Below, in pieces: positions 20,083-32,511 of a DNA stretch of 64,000 bases (positions within the stretch are counted from its first letter, which is position 1; every line of letters starts with the position of its first letter). The notes under the pieces were generated by a model, which was given only the letters and a program-made list of their open reading frames with translations, had not been told where the DNA came from and did no database searches. The position numbers and the translations under genes were made by a program. Origin of the DNA: Takakia lepidozioides (lineage: Eukaryota > Streptophyta > Takakiopsida > Takakiales > Takakiaceae); NCBI GenBank assembly GCA_030704615.1, contig CM060733.1:51708001-51772000 (forward strand), given 5' to 3'.

Positions 20083-22800
20083 CTACCTCTTTTTCTTCTG
20101 TAGGGTTTGAATTGAAAGAGAGATGGGCTTTGGATTTTCCTTCCTAAAAAATATACGATGCCTCCAATTAACTTCAGGTTCATCACCCTCCTTCAAATGG
20201 GAATAACTTGCACTATGTGAACTACCAACCTGGTGGGATGGTGTCACACCATTCAATTCTCGTATGATCCGTGTCTCTAGATCAACAGATGCGAGCTCCT
20301 TTGCCACAAGTATTGTCAAACTTAGAGAATAATTGTGCTCTTCTTCTTTGGCTACATCTGCAAAGAGCTTCCTCGAAGACCCGCCCATCCTTCCGAGCCT
20401 CAGGCAACAGGTCTGAGTGAACCTTAAACAAAATAACCCTCACATTAGATGGTTTGCCATTTGTGTATAGCTTTCTAGATATTCCACATAGTATGAGCTC
20501 TTAAGATGGACCATACATGACAATTGGACCATAAAGATCCTACAGAAAAGTTCCGAAGCTAAATAGATGGAGTACTAGTAGGCAAGATTTTCCATTGAGA
20601 GTAGAAAAAAAGAACCATGTCCTCTAGGTTTGTAATGCTTCAAGGCAGATGAGAAGACAATGTTTCAATGTTTCAAGGACCTGTAAGTTGCAGAGTGTAC
20701 AGGTTGAAGGTCTATCAAAGAGGTAATCCAACACAGACATGATACGATTTATGAGCTTCATGATCTTTCCTCCAGACATTGCCCTATATGGTGTTCCACA
20801 TGATCGGACAATCAATCATATGTGACCATTTCTTTGTCCATTTTGAATCCAATGAAATGATAGGTTCAACCCCTAAACGACGAGACTGTTTTTGGATTTT
20901 TTCACACAATCGGGACCCACCCTCACTCGTCAGCCTGTAGCTGCCTACCCCCGTTCGTCCATGTGGATGAACCGTTGGAAGTCATCCCTATCTACCAGAT
21001 GCACAATCACCCCAAATTTGGGGAGACTCCACCATTTTGTTTGGGAGATTATAAGAATTGAACATGGTCAATGTTCTGCAAAATGTAAAAAACAAACCGA
21101 AACTTCATGTTTGACCAAGCAAAAAACCCATGTTGCTAAATTTTCGTGGGAGAATCTGAGCCATATTCTGATGTAATAGATCATACCAAACCCTCATACC
21201 AAATTTCACCCCAATCTGCCAAAAACTATGGGGGGGGGGGCTTTGTATATGAATGCAATGGGGGTGAAAAGAGTGAATTTGCAAAGGAAATGGTTGAAGT
21301 CCCGTTGGGACCCCAAATTTACCTGCAATTGGGAATTCCAACGGTCTGTCCCTCATACTACACTACCCTGCCCAAGAATTTCCAAAATTGCATTTTGGAT
21401 GTTTGATTTTACAAATGGATGAAAAATAGATGAAAAATGGATGAAAATGGGGGCAAATGGATGGGTTGGCATGCAAGCCACGCCTCGTCACCCCCGGCGT
21501 GCCCCCTGCCCCAAATATGTACAGGCTAAATCCGCCGGTGCCTTCCACGTACCTGGTCAACCTACGGGGCCCACCCCAAATCCCCCAAAAAACAGACACC
21601 CCCAAGGCTTGCAAAAATAGCTGACGCCAGAATATTTACTCTGTGGGGGCGCTATAAAGCCCATCGTGTAGAGAATTTTGGGGGCTTGATTTTTCATTCA
21701 GAGGTCGCCTTCATCCGACATCATCCGCACCCGCTGCGAATGGATGAAAAATCGGATCGACCTGATTCAGGTCGCCTTGTCGTTTAGGAGTTAAGTAAGG
21801 GAAAGCCCAACTTGATTTTGTAAGCAAGAAAAGGGGCATGTTTCTTATTTCTCTAGATCCATCCCCTAGATCAAACTGCAGTAGAGATACAGGGGCCTCA
21901 AGGAACAAGAGCAGATTGGGTTTGGTGTGAAGCCCATTATCAACAGAAGGTTTACTTCTCCCCTTGTCATACAAGATACTCTTATTGCATAAAGGTGAAA
22001 TTCAGCAAAATACGAGAGAAGGGATGAAAATAAAACACCAGTAGAGGAGATCTGAAATTTCCATCCGCGTAGCAAGGATCCTTCACGACTTAAAGCAAAG
22101 AAGGCTATTTTGAAAGGGGCCATATCGAAACCCAGAGCCATTGCTTTATAAATGACTGAAATGCGAAACACCGGCTGCTTCCCAAGGAGCCAGTGTGTAC
22201 TGCATCTAATAAGACGTTCGGAGTCCGTGTTATGGTTTTCGAACAATGGCTGCCTCATGACTTCTTCAGGGATGGTGGGCATTATTTGTGAGAGGAAGGG
22301 ACGACTTTTAGTCCACCAGTGCTAGATTGATTTCCAAGCATTGTAGCCAACATCGGGAGAAATGTTGGAGGAGCCACCTTGAACAATCCAACGAAGTTGA
22401 GAGGGAGGCCAGAGTACAAATTGTGGAGAAGGGGTCGGAGTAAGAAGGTGGTGTCTCACGAGGAGGCTCCATGGAGTGGAGAGATGTGAGAAGACTCTTG
22501 AACCATTTGGCCAGTAGGGCACAAATCTGCATTTCAGGATATTAATGCCCAGACCCCCATGTTTTTTCTTTTGGGTATTTTGCAGAGTCCAACTCATCTA
22601 GGCTCTACGGATAGGTCTCATGGAAGATGCCACCCAAATGAAGTTTCGCATTAAAGCTTTGATTTGATTGATAATTGTAGCCAACCGCGGAAATGATCCA
22701 ACAAGAAGCCAACAAATCCGGTTGACCATCAGAGCTTTGCCCGCAAATAGAAAAATGAACTGAGATCCAGTAAGATAGTTTTCTTTGAGATTAGTCATAA
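20083..22800 (-). pseudogene. Fragment of a LINE (non-LTR) reverse transcriptase C-terminus
   Basis: Read on the minus strand from 22,800 downward. A post-palm segment (AGKALMVNRICWLLVGSFPR then INQIKALMRNFIW) is followed by KKHGGLGINI, the conserved KxGGLGI motif of plant L1-type LINEs. Further pieces lie at 22,282-21,866. A zf-RVT-like segment (CTLCNLQVLETLKHCLLIC, C-x2-C-x7-H-x3-C) is at 20,815-20,624. Frames are broken, and 20.9-21.7 kb interrupts the homology, perhaps as a later insertion containing GGATGAAAA repeats. The endonuclease and RT catalytic domains are not present. The segment at 20,388-20,083 may be adjoining element sequence, but I do not recognise it. Confidence 0.6.
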
Positions 22801-22894
22801 CAACTTCACTTCTATGCTGAAGCTGTTTTGACCAATCTCAAAAGAAATTGCATATCAACATTGCATTTCAATATATTATGAAGCTGGGTAGTCT

Positions 22895-23985
22895 CTTTTG
22901 GTTTGGTTTGTTTTGTATGTATGTTGAAATCTCCCGAACCGCAAGGCCTTTGCCCTCATACCGTTGGAAAGCCTTGATGAGTAGACGTGCATCGAGGCAG
23001 CTTCATGATTTTTGGACCTACGGTGTGGGAGATATTGAATTTCAAGTATTTTTTGTAGCTGGAAATTCATCAAAATAGCGAATTGGGGTTATCGCTTTTA
23101 AATTGCCTAATTATACTCATTGCTACCAACATTTATCATCAACTAGGCGAGACCATTGCGTAACGACGAACCGCTTGTTTATGTTTTCAAATGGAGTCAC
23201 CCAAGAACAAATCAGGCCCCTTAATTTATCATTATTACTAGGGTAGCCTGTGCCGTTGGCCCAAGTGTCCACTGTCATCTAAGTCCAAGTGCAATCCCCT
23301 ATGTATCCAAGTGCGTCTCCTATGTCATAGGAAATTGTCTTCGAGTGAATTTAAACAGTAGGTTGTTCCAGGAAAGCCCACTTTGCTATTTTTCACAAAT
23401 TTTCAGCCACCAAAAGTACTTGAAATACCATATCTCCCACACCACATGTCCAAAAATTATGAGACCAAGTCGGTGCACCCCTCCTCATCGAGGGCGTTCC
23501 AACGGTACCAAGCACCAGGGCTAGCCCCCCCACCCAGTTTGGGAAATCTCAACTTTACAAAACAAAACAAAACAAACAAACAAATTGTAGTGTGCCATCG
23601 GCCCAAGTGTCCAATGTCATCTAAGTCCAAGTGCATCAATATATGAAGTAAGCCATATCTTATCATTATTTTTCCCCAGAGCCTACGACCAGATTTGAAC
23701 CAGAGACTTTGCCTTGATGTCTCTCCTGCGGAGGCTCCAACCATTGCCCATGAATGCCCATTTTGCTAATTTTCGTGAATTTCCAGCGTCCAAAAGTACT
23801 TGAAATGCCACATCTCCCACACCGCAAGTCCAAAAATCACGAGACCAAGCCCGTGCACCCCTCCTCGTGGAGGGCTTTCCAACTCTACCAAGCACTGGGG
23901 CCTCGCGGTTTGGGACATCTCAAATCTACAAAACAAAACAAACAAAACAAAACAAAACAAAACAAACGTCTCGCTTCATATATTG
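22895..23985. repeat. Second cluster of the dispersed repeat family
   Basis: Copies lie at about 22,895-23,085 (plus), 23,235-23,560 (inverted), 23,590-23,640 (end fragment) and 23,750-23,985 (inverted). They share the core described for 6.3-7.1 kb, the TTTTG/CAAAA run and the end motif GGCCCAAGTGTCCA with ATCTAAGTCCAAGTG. The 23,235 copy shows one boundary, CTAGGGTAGCCTGTGCCGTT, also seen in reverse at about 7,100-7,125. The 23,750 copy shows the other, TCGCTTCATATATTG. Confidence 0.75.
23650..23755 (-). repeat. tRNA-derived SINE-like fragment
   Basis: On the minus strand there is a B-box-like GGTTCAAATCTGG preceded by GGTTGGAGCCTCCGCAGGAG, which resembles an A-box region. It is embedded among copies of the dispersed repeat. 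Confidence 0.35.
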
Positions 23986-25332
23986 ATTTTTCTAAGGGGA
24001 CACAAGCCTGCTACACAAATTAAAACAAGCAAAGAAGAAAGAAAGAAGAAGCAAGGGAGAAATAAAATATGGGGAACCTCCCAGAACACCACAATGGGCA
24101 ACAGAAATATCCAACTGAGGTTCAACGTCCTTAATTTTGTTTTTTTTGGTCCTTAAAATGCCTAAAACTGATGTAGACAGGTTGAGTCCCAGCAAGCCTA
24201 TCCAGCAACTTCATCTGGTCTACCCTGGCATTTTCAAGTGAGACCTTCTGTAGAAGATCATGGTCAATACTGGTGGAAGGACTGGCAGATCAGAATTGTG
24301 AGACGCGTTACAATGTAAACAGTTAAGGCTCTAGCATCTTAGATGTAGATGCTTGCTTACTGTGTGTGAGGAGCGACTTCTATATTTCAGGGTGGACTGC
24401 AAGATGACAGTTGTTGAGGCTGAGCTTCAAGTCAAAAGCTTGTATTAAGCTTATAGGTTTACAATAGCAATGTGGCCTTGGCCTGATTTGTGGAACCTCT
24501 GTTTGTTGCAGCTAGAATGGTTAGGAGGCAGTGAAGAGGCCAACAAGTCATGATCTGTCCTTCGGCGTGTTTTTTCAAGAGTTTCCAGGTGTATTGTGAG
24601 CACCTGGATAAATCTGCAGTTCCTCTCCACCTCTACTTAAGAAGTTATGGCTGTTCCGAGGGGGTATATGGTCACTTTGCAGCTGTACTGTAATCAAAGG
24701 GAAATTGCAGATTGAGATACAAAGTGGGCTTCATGCAGCGGTGTGAACTATTTGCTGCACAGGTCAAAGTGGCAATGTCATGGTCTTCAGCAGTGCTTGG
24801 ACTTAATTATAATGAAAGGAGAGAATAACCTCTTTCAAAGTAACCTCACAAGCTTCACAAGGCTCATCGCACCGCAGGATTTGAACTCAGAACTACCTGG
24901 ATTGAGCGCTGTATCCAGCATCCCCCCCCGAGCGCCTACCAACTCATTTAAAAAATAAAATACAATATGATTCGCTCATTTCATTAAAAAATGAACAGAA
25001 TTTAAAGTCTGAGCCGGTGATGTGGGTCCGGACGGATGAATGCACGGACGCGTGGGCGCATGGATGAGGAGCGATAAGGGGATGCGCGGTAACCGGGGTG
25101 GGATTGAGGGGCGGGGTTAAGGTTAAGCCTACCTACGCATTATTTGACCGTTTGGATAGCAACCGGCTAAGGCAGGTCGCTTGGTGTGGACAGCGCAGCA
25201 GGGAACCGGCCCCAGGCGGTGGCGCAGGGTAGGTCCTCGTGCGAGTCGCCGGTGACCGGTAGTCAGTTGCAAAATTTAAAAACGGACGAGTAAATGGAGC
25301 GCTGTGGTAGGGCGAGGCTCATACCGGTAAGC

Positions 25333-25385
<53 letters not shown>

Positions 25386-25834
25386 GTCTGGCTATGGCGG
25401 GCATCGACCCTGCCCCGGCTCCTTGCAGGCTCGCGTGCACCAGAGTACAGTCATGATGTAGGGAGATGATGAGGGAGATGGAATGGATGGGGAGGGAGGG
25501 AGGTGGATTAAGTTAGGGTTGTTTGGTGCGGAGTAAACGTGTTGCGATGGGGTTGAGGGGAAGAAGAGAGCGAAAGAGGACGGGGCAAGGAGAGAGAGGA
25601 GATTTGAGTTTTTGTTAGAGGTGTGGAGACGGAGGCAAGTGAGGGCATGTCGGTAGAGGTTCGGATGCAAGCGAGCGCAGGGAGGAGGAGTGATGCGACG
25701 GAGTGGGGGAGAGGGAGGGAGAGGCGGAGGTGTGGCAGGTGGGATGGGGGAGGAATGTAGACATGGGGGATTAGGGAAGGGTGAATGTGAGGTAGAGGTG
25801 GTGGTGGAGTAGTTTGGAGACGATTAGGGCAGTG
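23986..25834. other. Intergenic region and MYB3R promoter
   Basis: No gene is recognised. A (GA)n microsatellite lies at about 25,330-25,382, followed by a purine-rich 5' flank up to the MYB3R start. Long GA tracts are frequent in plant 5' UTRs. A SINE-like element sits at 24,840-24,957. Confidence 0.5.
24840..24957 (-). repeat. tRNA-derived SINE-like element
   Basis: On the minus strand AATGAGTTGGTAGGCGCTCG matches an A box (compare GTTGGTAGAGCGC of many tRNAs). About 55 bp later GAGTTCAAATCCTGCGG matches a B box. The cloverleaf does not close, so a SINE head is the better call. Confidence 0.5.
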
Positions 25835-28800
25835 ATGGCGAGCTTCAACGCGAAAGGGAAGACTAGTAGCAGCAATGAAAATATGCAGCAGCGGTCGTCG
25901 GCTTGTTCATCGGGGCCTGAGTCGGATGACGAAACTTCTCACAACTTGCCGCCTGTGCACGGGTACGGCCCCTGTCGTCTTTCATTTCCGACCCTCTCTG
26001 CCCACTACTGCTTTGTGTCTTCAATTACAAGGTCGCTAGTGTGTGAGCAGCAGGGTTCTGCAGGTTTACAGACGATCACACATAAGCCAGATCGCTGTGT
26101 CTCTGTGTGTGTCTCTCTCTTTCTCTTTGACCCCTCCCCTCCATACAAACTGGGTGATCGGTTTGAGGAATTCTAGAGCAAGAGCATTCTGACAAGCATG
26201 TCTTACGCATTCTTCCATCGGGTAAGCAATCTGCCTTGGTTTTTGTTCTCTACTCCCAAAGCTTGTATTTACTGTGTCACTATTTGGAAGCAGCAAGGTT
26301 GTGGAGGAAGCAGAATTACCACCTTGTTTCCTTGTGAGGCTTTCGTTTTGTTTGTGATCAGTCTCTTGGTTTGTGCCCGTTCTGAAAGAAGTGCTATCTC
26401 TGACAACATGGTAAGAGAATACAGGTTTGAACATTGCTCTGAGGCAAATGCTATTATTGAGTAAACCTCTACCATCTCCACTATCTTGGTGTTGCTGCTC
26501 GCCTTGGCCTCTTGGCCAATGCTGAATGGGTGATTGTGTAGTCTTCTTTGCAACCCTTGTTTGTTTGATAGATCATGGTTTCATCCTAGGCGTATACCAT
26601 TCAAACACCCTTTTGATATATTTTTTTCTTTTTCTTTTTCTTTTCTCTTCTTTTTTTCCTGTCGATCGTGGCTATGTAACGCCTACGAGTGTTTATCTGT
26701 GCACATGGCCATGAAAGTTAAAGGAGTTGGAGGTAGGTGCAACTGGGTGTGGTCCTGTATTGTGATACCACCACAGGATCCAGGATTCGAGTCAAGTCAA
26801 TTTGTTTGTGGGCATGTATACCGGCACAGCACATGCTCATTATACTTAAATTGACTTTTGGATTAGTACATATGTTGAGGGAGGGAGAAATATGGTGTGC
26901 TCATCCCTAAGTCTTTTGCAGTTTTCACCAGCTAATGTCAACAAGTGTGTCAAATCACACAGGCACCAAGTGAGCAGGACAGCCACAGACATATTTGATT
27001 ATTTAGGATCTGCAAATGACTGTGCACTTGCCTGGCAGACGGACAGGTGGGCCAACACGAAGGTCCTCAAAAGGCGGTTGGACACCAGAGGAGGTATGCT
27101 CTTGTTTGGCCATTCACCATTTGTTTCAAGGCTCTAAAGTGCTCCACATAGTCACAAAGTGGTGGAATGACTGAGCTTCACACTCTTCCTCAGCTATTTC
27201 TTGAGGCTTGCAAAGTGCAACTGTTGGCAGACGTATTTAAGCTGCTGCACATTGCAAAGAAAATAGCCTTTCTGGACTGTGGAAAAATCCATAAGCCCAT
27301 CCCAACTGAGGGTAACCTTTTGAATTATAAGTTGCTATGCACTGCCAAGAATCTGTGCCCCACCCATAGGCCCACCACCCTTGCTTAGAGATATCTGCAC
27401 CAAACTCTAATCTGATCAATTTTATTGGGATAAGTGTATTCCGTGGATTGAAAGATCCGAGGTGGTTGTCTCTCATGAGTGTTTTGGGGCAATGCCTTTG
27501 GAAATCAGGACGAAATTTTGCGGCGAGCTGTGCAGTGTTTCAAGGGTAAAAACTGGAAAAAAATTGGTAAGCGCTTGTAAACATGTCTTGCCGTTTCCTC
27601 TCTCTATCTCTGTTTGTCTGTGGGTTCTCTACTTTCAAATGAGGTCCTCTTTGTGCTTCTCCTTCCTCTTATTCCTTCTTTGCAACTGTGATCTGGCCGG
27701 TTTGCAGCGGAGTTTTTCACCGACCGAACTGACGTACAGTGTCTGCACCGATGGCAAAAGGTTCTTAATCCTGATCTGGTCAAGGGTGCCTGGACAAAGG
27801 AGGTACATTTATTAGCCTGTAATATCTGTCCTCTGAAGTGTTTTCCAAGCTGCAATATCAAATATAACTGACTTCAAGTGGTTAATGTATCTGGTTGTCC
27901 TCTTGAACAGGCTCTTCTGAAGACTTAGAAAGTGTCTGAAAACATCCATATATGTATATGTCAAAGTTAATTCACCTTGCTTCGAATTTGCTCTCATTCG
28001 TTCTAGCCCTTCGATCTGACCTGTGGTGGGTGATTATCCTGGTATCCAATTCACCAATCCTAATTGACGTGGGTATTGTTATGGCTGCAGGAGGATGACC
28101 GGATTATGGAACTTGTCAACAAGTATGGGGCAAAAAAATGGTCTGTGATAGCTCAGAATCTTCCAGGTCGGATTGGAAAGCAATGTCGAGAAAGGTGAGC
28201 ACTCTAGAAACTCTGTTGGCCATGAAGGTCTTTGTTACCACTAGTTCATAAGAGAACCACAATCTTGTAGGGTATTTGGTTTGAGTTGTTGAAGTTCAAC
28301 TCCTCATGACTAAATTGCCTACAATCTTGCAGGTAGAAGTGGACTTGCTGGTATTTGTTTTTACTTACATCCGAGTTGTGTTCTTGTCCTCGCTTGTTTG
28401 ATTTTCTGATAGGTGAAACATGTTTGGGTATGTCTTTGATTACTTGAAGATCTTTTGTGAGCAGGTGGCACAATCATTTGAACCCAAATATCAAGAGGGA
28501 GGCCTGGACGCAACAGGAAGATCTTTCCTTGATTCATGCCCATCAGCTTTATGGCAACAAATGGGCAGAAATTGCAAAGTTTCTCCCAGGCCGGTAAGTC
28601 TTCCTCGCTATGTTTTTGTCTTGTCTCTTACATTTTCTCTTTCTTGCTTTATCCTCATTCATGTCTTGAGCATACTTATGAGTCTTATGATGTTGTGCCC
28701 GCCCCTCCCACCTTGGCTAGCATAGCACAGCTGCAAAGATAATGTGGCCTTGTATGAACAAAAGGAGGATGGAAACACTGGAGGTAATGAATTGTGAATG

Positions 28801-31800
28801 CTGTAGTATGCTCGAGCAGAAAGGGAGAGCAGGTGTTAAGGGTAGAAGAACGTGGAGGAAGACGAATACACTTGAAACTAACTGAGCAAGGACCTATGCG
28901 TGGACTTTGCAGTACGGACAACTCAATCAAGAATCACTGGAACAGTACCATGAAGAAAAAAGTAGACCCGGTGACAGCAACGGATCCAATATCACAAGCT
29001 TTGGCTGCCTACCAAGTGCAGCAAGAATCTCTCAATCCTGGTCCTCCACCTGTGCACATGGATCAATCATTGAGCAATCTGAGAGACAACTCCACCAAGA
29101 ATCACTGGAACAGCACTGTAAAGAAAAACATGGATCCCATGAGAGCGTCTAATCCCATGTCACGAGCTTTAGCTGCCTACCAAGTGCAGCAGGAATCTCT
29201 GGATCCTGCTCCTCCCCCTCTGCAGAGGGATCACTTGCTGAGTAGTATGTGCCGGGGTGTGTCTCCCACTAGTGAGGCCACCCCTTCGTCATTAGGAATG
29301 AGACACATGCAGGGGCATTCCAATGTCCCCAGACCACCCCGATTGACAGAGCAGTCAGAGCCTAAAGCTGCCAGTTCTCAACTGCCACATGGAGAGCTTT
29401 CAGGTGCAGGCTTGTCAGGTTTGGCACCAAGTACCATGGAGGTGGATGAATCAAGGGGGGGAGAAGTAGCTGGGGGGTACACAGACCAGCTGCTCAGGGC
29501 TGCAAACCAGGCAGTCAGCGATTATCATTTGCAAACACCGATGCTTACCGAGGTAGACCTGGAAGAGAAAGGAGAGATGGATGGGGCTGTTGGAATAGAG
29601 ATGGATGCTTTGTTTTACGAGCCTCCCCGTTTGCCATGTTCTGATTCACCATTTATGAGTTATGATCTGATCCAGAGTGGGCAATCATTGCAGGCGTACA
29701 GCCCTCTCGGTGTGCGCCAGATGATAATGCCTGCCATCAACTGCATCACACCTCCTTCCTACCTTTCCCATTCTCCTTTTCAAGGGAATAGTCCCCAGTC
29801 AAAACTACGTAGTGCTGCTCGAAGTTTCAGCGGTTCTCCTTCAATATTGCGGAAACGGCCACGTCCGCTTTTGATTCCTTCCCAAACTAGGAAGGTCCAG
29901 GGCACTGCAGATTTGCAGGTTCGAGATACTGAAATGGGCGCAGGAAGTGAAGGATTGGCAGAGATGTCTAATAGGTTATTGGGAGGGACACTTGAGACGC
30001 CTGATAAAACTTCTGAGGCGAGTGCCACTGAAGATACTTCAGCTGCTGCAGCCAAGTCAGCAGCCTGCCAGGCAAGAACTGCGCTGTTTGTGTCCCCACC
30101 CTATCATCTTACCAAAAGTTCCAACAAGGTTTTGAGTCCAGAAGACATGGGTACATACACAGAGCACCAGTCCCAAGAGTGTACAGCCGACAGCAGTGAA
30201 GGAGGAGGGGGCAGCAGCTCAACTTTTTCTGTTCGAGATAGCAAGGAGGGGGCTGCCTGTAGCAATGGCCCCCGAGAGACGACAGCTGGTAAATATAACA
30301 AGAGGGGAAGATCGCATGGCAACAATCGTGAATACGACATGGGGTCCAGGAGGGGGGTAGGTGCCCATTTGTCGTCAAAGGTAATAAGAGTCCTCTGGAC
30401 TGGAGATGGAGAGGATGATGTCAGAGGGGGTCTAGGTAGCTAGGTTTGCAGGCAGGCTGGGAGCTAGGAGCGAAGGAGGTTACAATCGTAGATGTTGGCA
30501 AGTTGAAGTATTTTAGTACCCAACATTACTGTCATGTTCCTCCTACTTATCAATTCATATGGATTTCGGTGCCCTATACCTTCCTGCACAATAAAATAAT
30601 AGATGTCAAAGGCTACGATCATCTCCTCTACCTATACCCTATGATTAATGCCCATGGAGCTACGTACCTTTGTCTGGCCATACACAGCAGAACTCTGATA
30701 CTAGTAGAGAGACTGTTGCAACCAGTATTGTGGAGGGCAAAGTGAACGGCATGGTTGGTATTTCTGTTCATGAAAGGGGGGGAGAATGGATGTATTGGTC
30801 TTGATATGCGGGGTTGTGGTGACATTGCAGACGCTGCAGGATGGTCCTGTGCTTGTAGAGCAGCGTCAGAATGGGCAAGGGCAGCCTTGTTTCTCACTAG
30901 ACGCAAACACCCTACCCACCCACCTTGTTGGGCCCACTGGTGCAGAAGGCTATGGTAGTGCCTTGGTGCTTGGGGGTGCCACTGGAAAACATGGATATGG
31001 TGATATGAGGGCTTCATGTGAGGCTGGCCTTGTTGGCTCAGGGAGCATGGTTGCGGGGACTTTCTCCTCCAAGTTAGCAGACAGAAGGGAGATTCTGTCA
31101 CCAGTGGGCATGCCGACGTTTGGTATCTGGGGTTCTGTTACATGTGCAATGACAACATGTTCCAGTCCTTCAGCTGTGGGGCTCCACCATTCCCCAGCCA
31201 GAGAGTGGTCTGGCATTGGTGAACTGGACTCTGTTAATTTGTACGTGATGCATCTCTTTTGTTGAGCTGTTGCCAATGTACTACTCTTACTTTTCTTCTT
31301 GTGTGCAAATGTAAGACCTTGGCTAGGATAGCACAACAATTGTTTTCTGCACAGCTCTATGTGGTGAGGAGAGGAACAGAGGGGATGGAGGATGACACAG
31401 AGATGGAGTTGCTTATGTCCACGTAAATATGTGATGGGAAAGCATAGAGAGTGGCATATAATGGGATTCTGTTTATATTTCCTGTTGCTGGGGAGCAGTG
31501 TTATGAGCAATGATGGTGGCTTTGGATCCCCGTCGGCAATGTGGAGGTCCCCATGGCAGCTGGATTCTTTTCCATCAGCTCAGAAAGATGGAGCAATGTC
31601 ATTCATGGAGGTGACCAGCCTCATTCCTAACTCTCCTGCAGTTCTCGAAGATCTACTTCATAAATAGGGCTCCCTCTTCCCTACTTGCTGTTGAGTGTGT
31701 GCAGCTTTAAGCTGGAAAGAATCTCGGTCACACAAACTTCATGTTCCCTTTTTAGGTGCCGTGAAGTTGTCACTAATAGAGGAATTCATCAATGTCAGGA

Positions 31801-32511
31801 AGAAGTGGGAAGAGAATCCTGAAGACAGGATGAGGACAAAGACAGATTAAATCCTCTTCTGACTGTGGGCTATGTTCTCAAAAAGTGTTGATGGTCAATA
31901 TTTACAGGGTATCGAGGTGCTCACGGAGGATGGGGTAGATGATGCACTAGGCATCATGCGGCATCTCAATGAGCACAATGCCCCTACCTACTGTGAGGCT
32001 GAGGAAGTGTTGGCCAAACCACCTTCGGCTGAGTGCATGCCCTCGCCACTTTCAGCATACCGGATTCGTACTGATGGAAGCCAGAACTTGCATGACTGCA
32101 AGGAGAATATGAGGGGTTTGTCTGAGAATGTAGATGGAGGAGCATCATCTTATGTCAACTGGCTCTTGGTAAATATTGCAAGTACTTTTGTATTGAATTC
32201 TTTGCTGTTATACTGTATGACTTTATTTCTTGAAGGTCCTGTAGGTTGCTTTTATTTAGTCAATGTTGCCCAGATTGCAGAAGCAGACAGTACCGTCAGA
32301 GGTTCACTAACATATATCTGTCATGTTTTTGACATAACAGCCATTTCAAGTGGACTTTTTGTCACCGGATGTTGTTCTGGCTGGAACACCTGTGCGGGGG
32401 GCATCTTCACAAGGTTTGAACAGCGGGGCAGACGAAACCCACTTAGCAAATGGAGGGAGCTGTGCAGATCAATTCAGTCCCTCCATGTACCTTCTGAAGG
32501 AGTGTCGCTAG
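25835..32511 (+). CDS. MYB3R: Three-repeat MYB transcription factor (plant MYB3R / c-Myb type)
   Basis: Nuclear factor that in plants binds MSA elements of G2/M genes. Eleven exons join in phase: 25835-25962, 27039-27093, 27509-27566, 27708-27802, 28091-28194, 28465-28593, 28913-30380, 30831-31240, 31499-31610, 31908-32168 and 32341-32511, about 996 residues. R1 starts KGGWTPEEDEILRRAV, R2 starts KGAWTKEEDDRIMELV, R3 starts REAWTQQEDLSLIHAH and ends in the recognition helix TDNSIKNHWNSTMKKK. Exons 9-10 encode the conserved C-terminal motif (SPSAMWRSPWQLDSF, then DALGIMRHLNEH and CEAEEVL), which confirms a plant MYB3R. The ATG at 25,835 is the first Met in frame. Exons 1-7 and 10-11 are secure. 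The 3' end of exon 7 and the borders of exons 8-9 are my best in-phase choice. Oddity: the segment from the R3 recognition helix onward is tandemly duplicated in exon 7. Confidence 0.93.
28917..29250 (+). repeat. 168-bp in-frame tandem duplication in MYB3R exon 7
   Basis: The block starting GACAACTCAATCAAGAATCA at 28,917 recurs at 29,085 as GACAACTCCACCAAGAATCA, a period of 168 bp (56 residues). Each copy encodes a DNS(I/T)KNHWNST helix followed by a basic stretch and RALAAYQVQQES or QALAAYQVQQES. The second copy is diverged but keeps the frame. Confidence 0.9.

Noticed and set aside
25814-25834. Upstream extension of the MYB3R start to 25,814.
   Set aside because: That position is TTG, not ATG. 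The first ATG in frame is at 25,835.
29780-30378. Minus-strand frames opposite MYB3R exon 7.
   Set aside because: Antisense shadows of the MYB3R coding exon.
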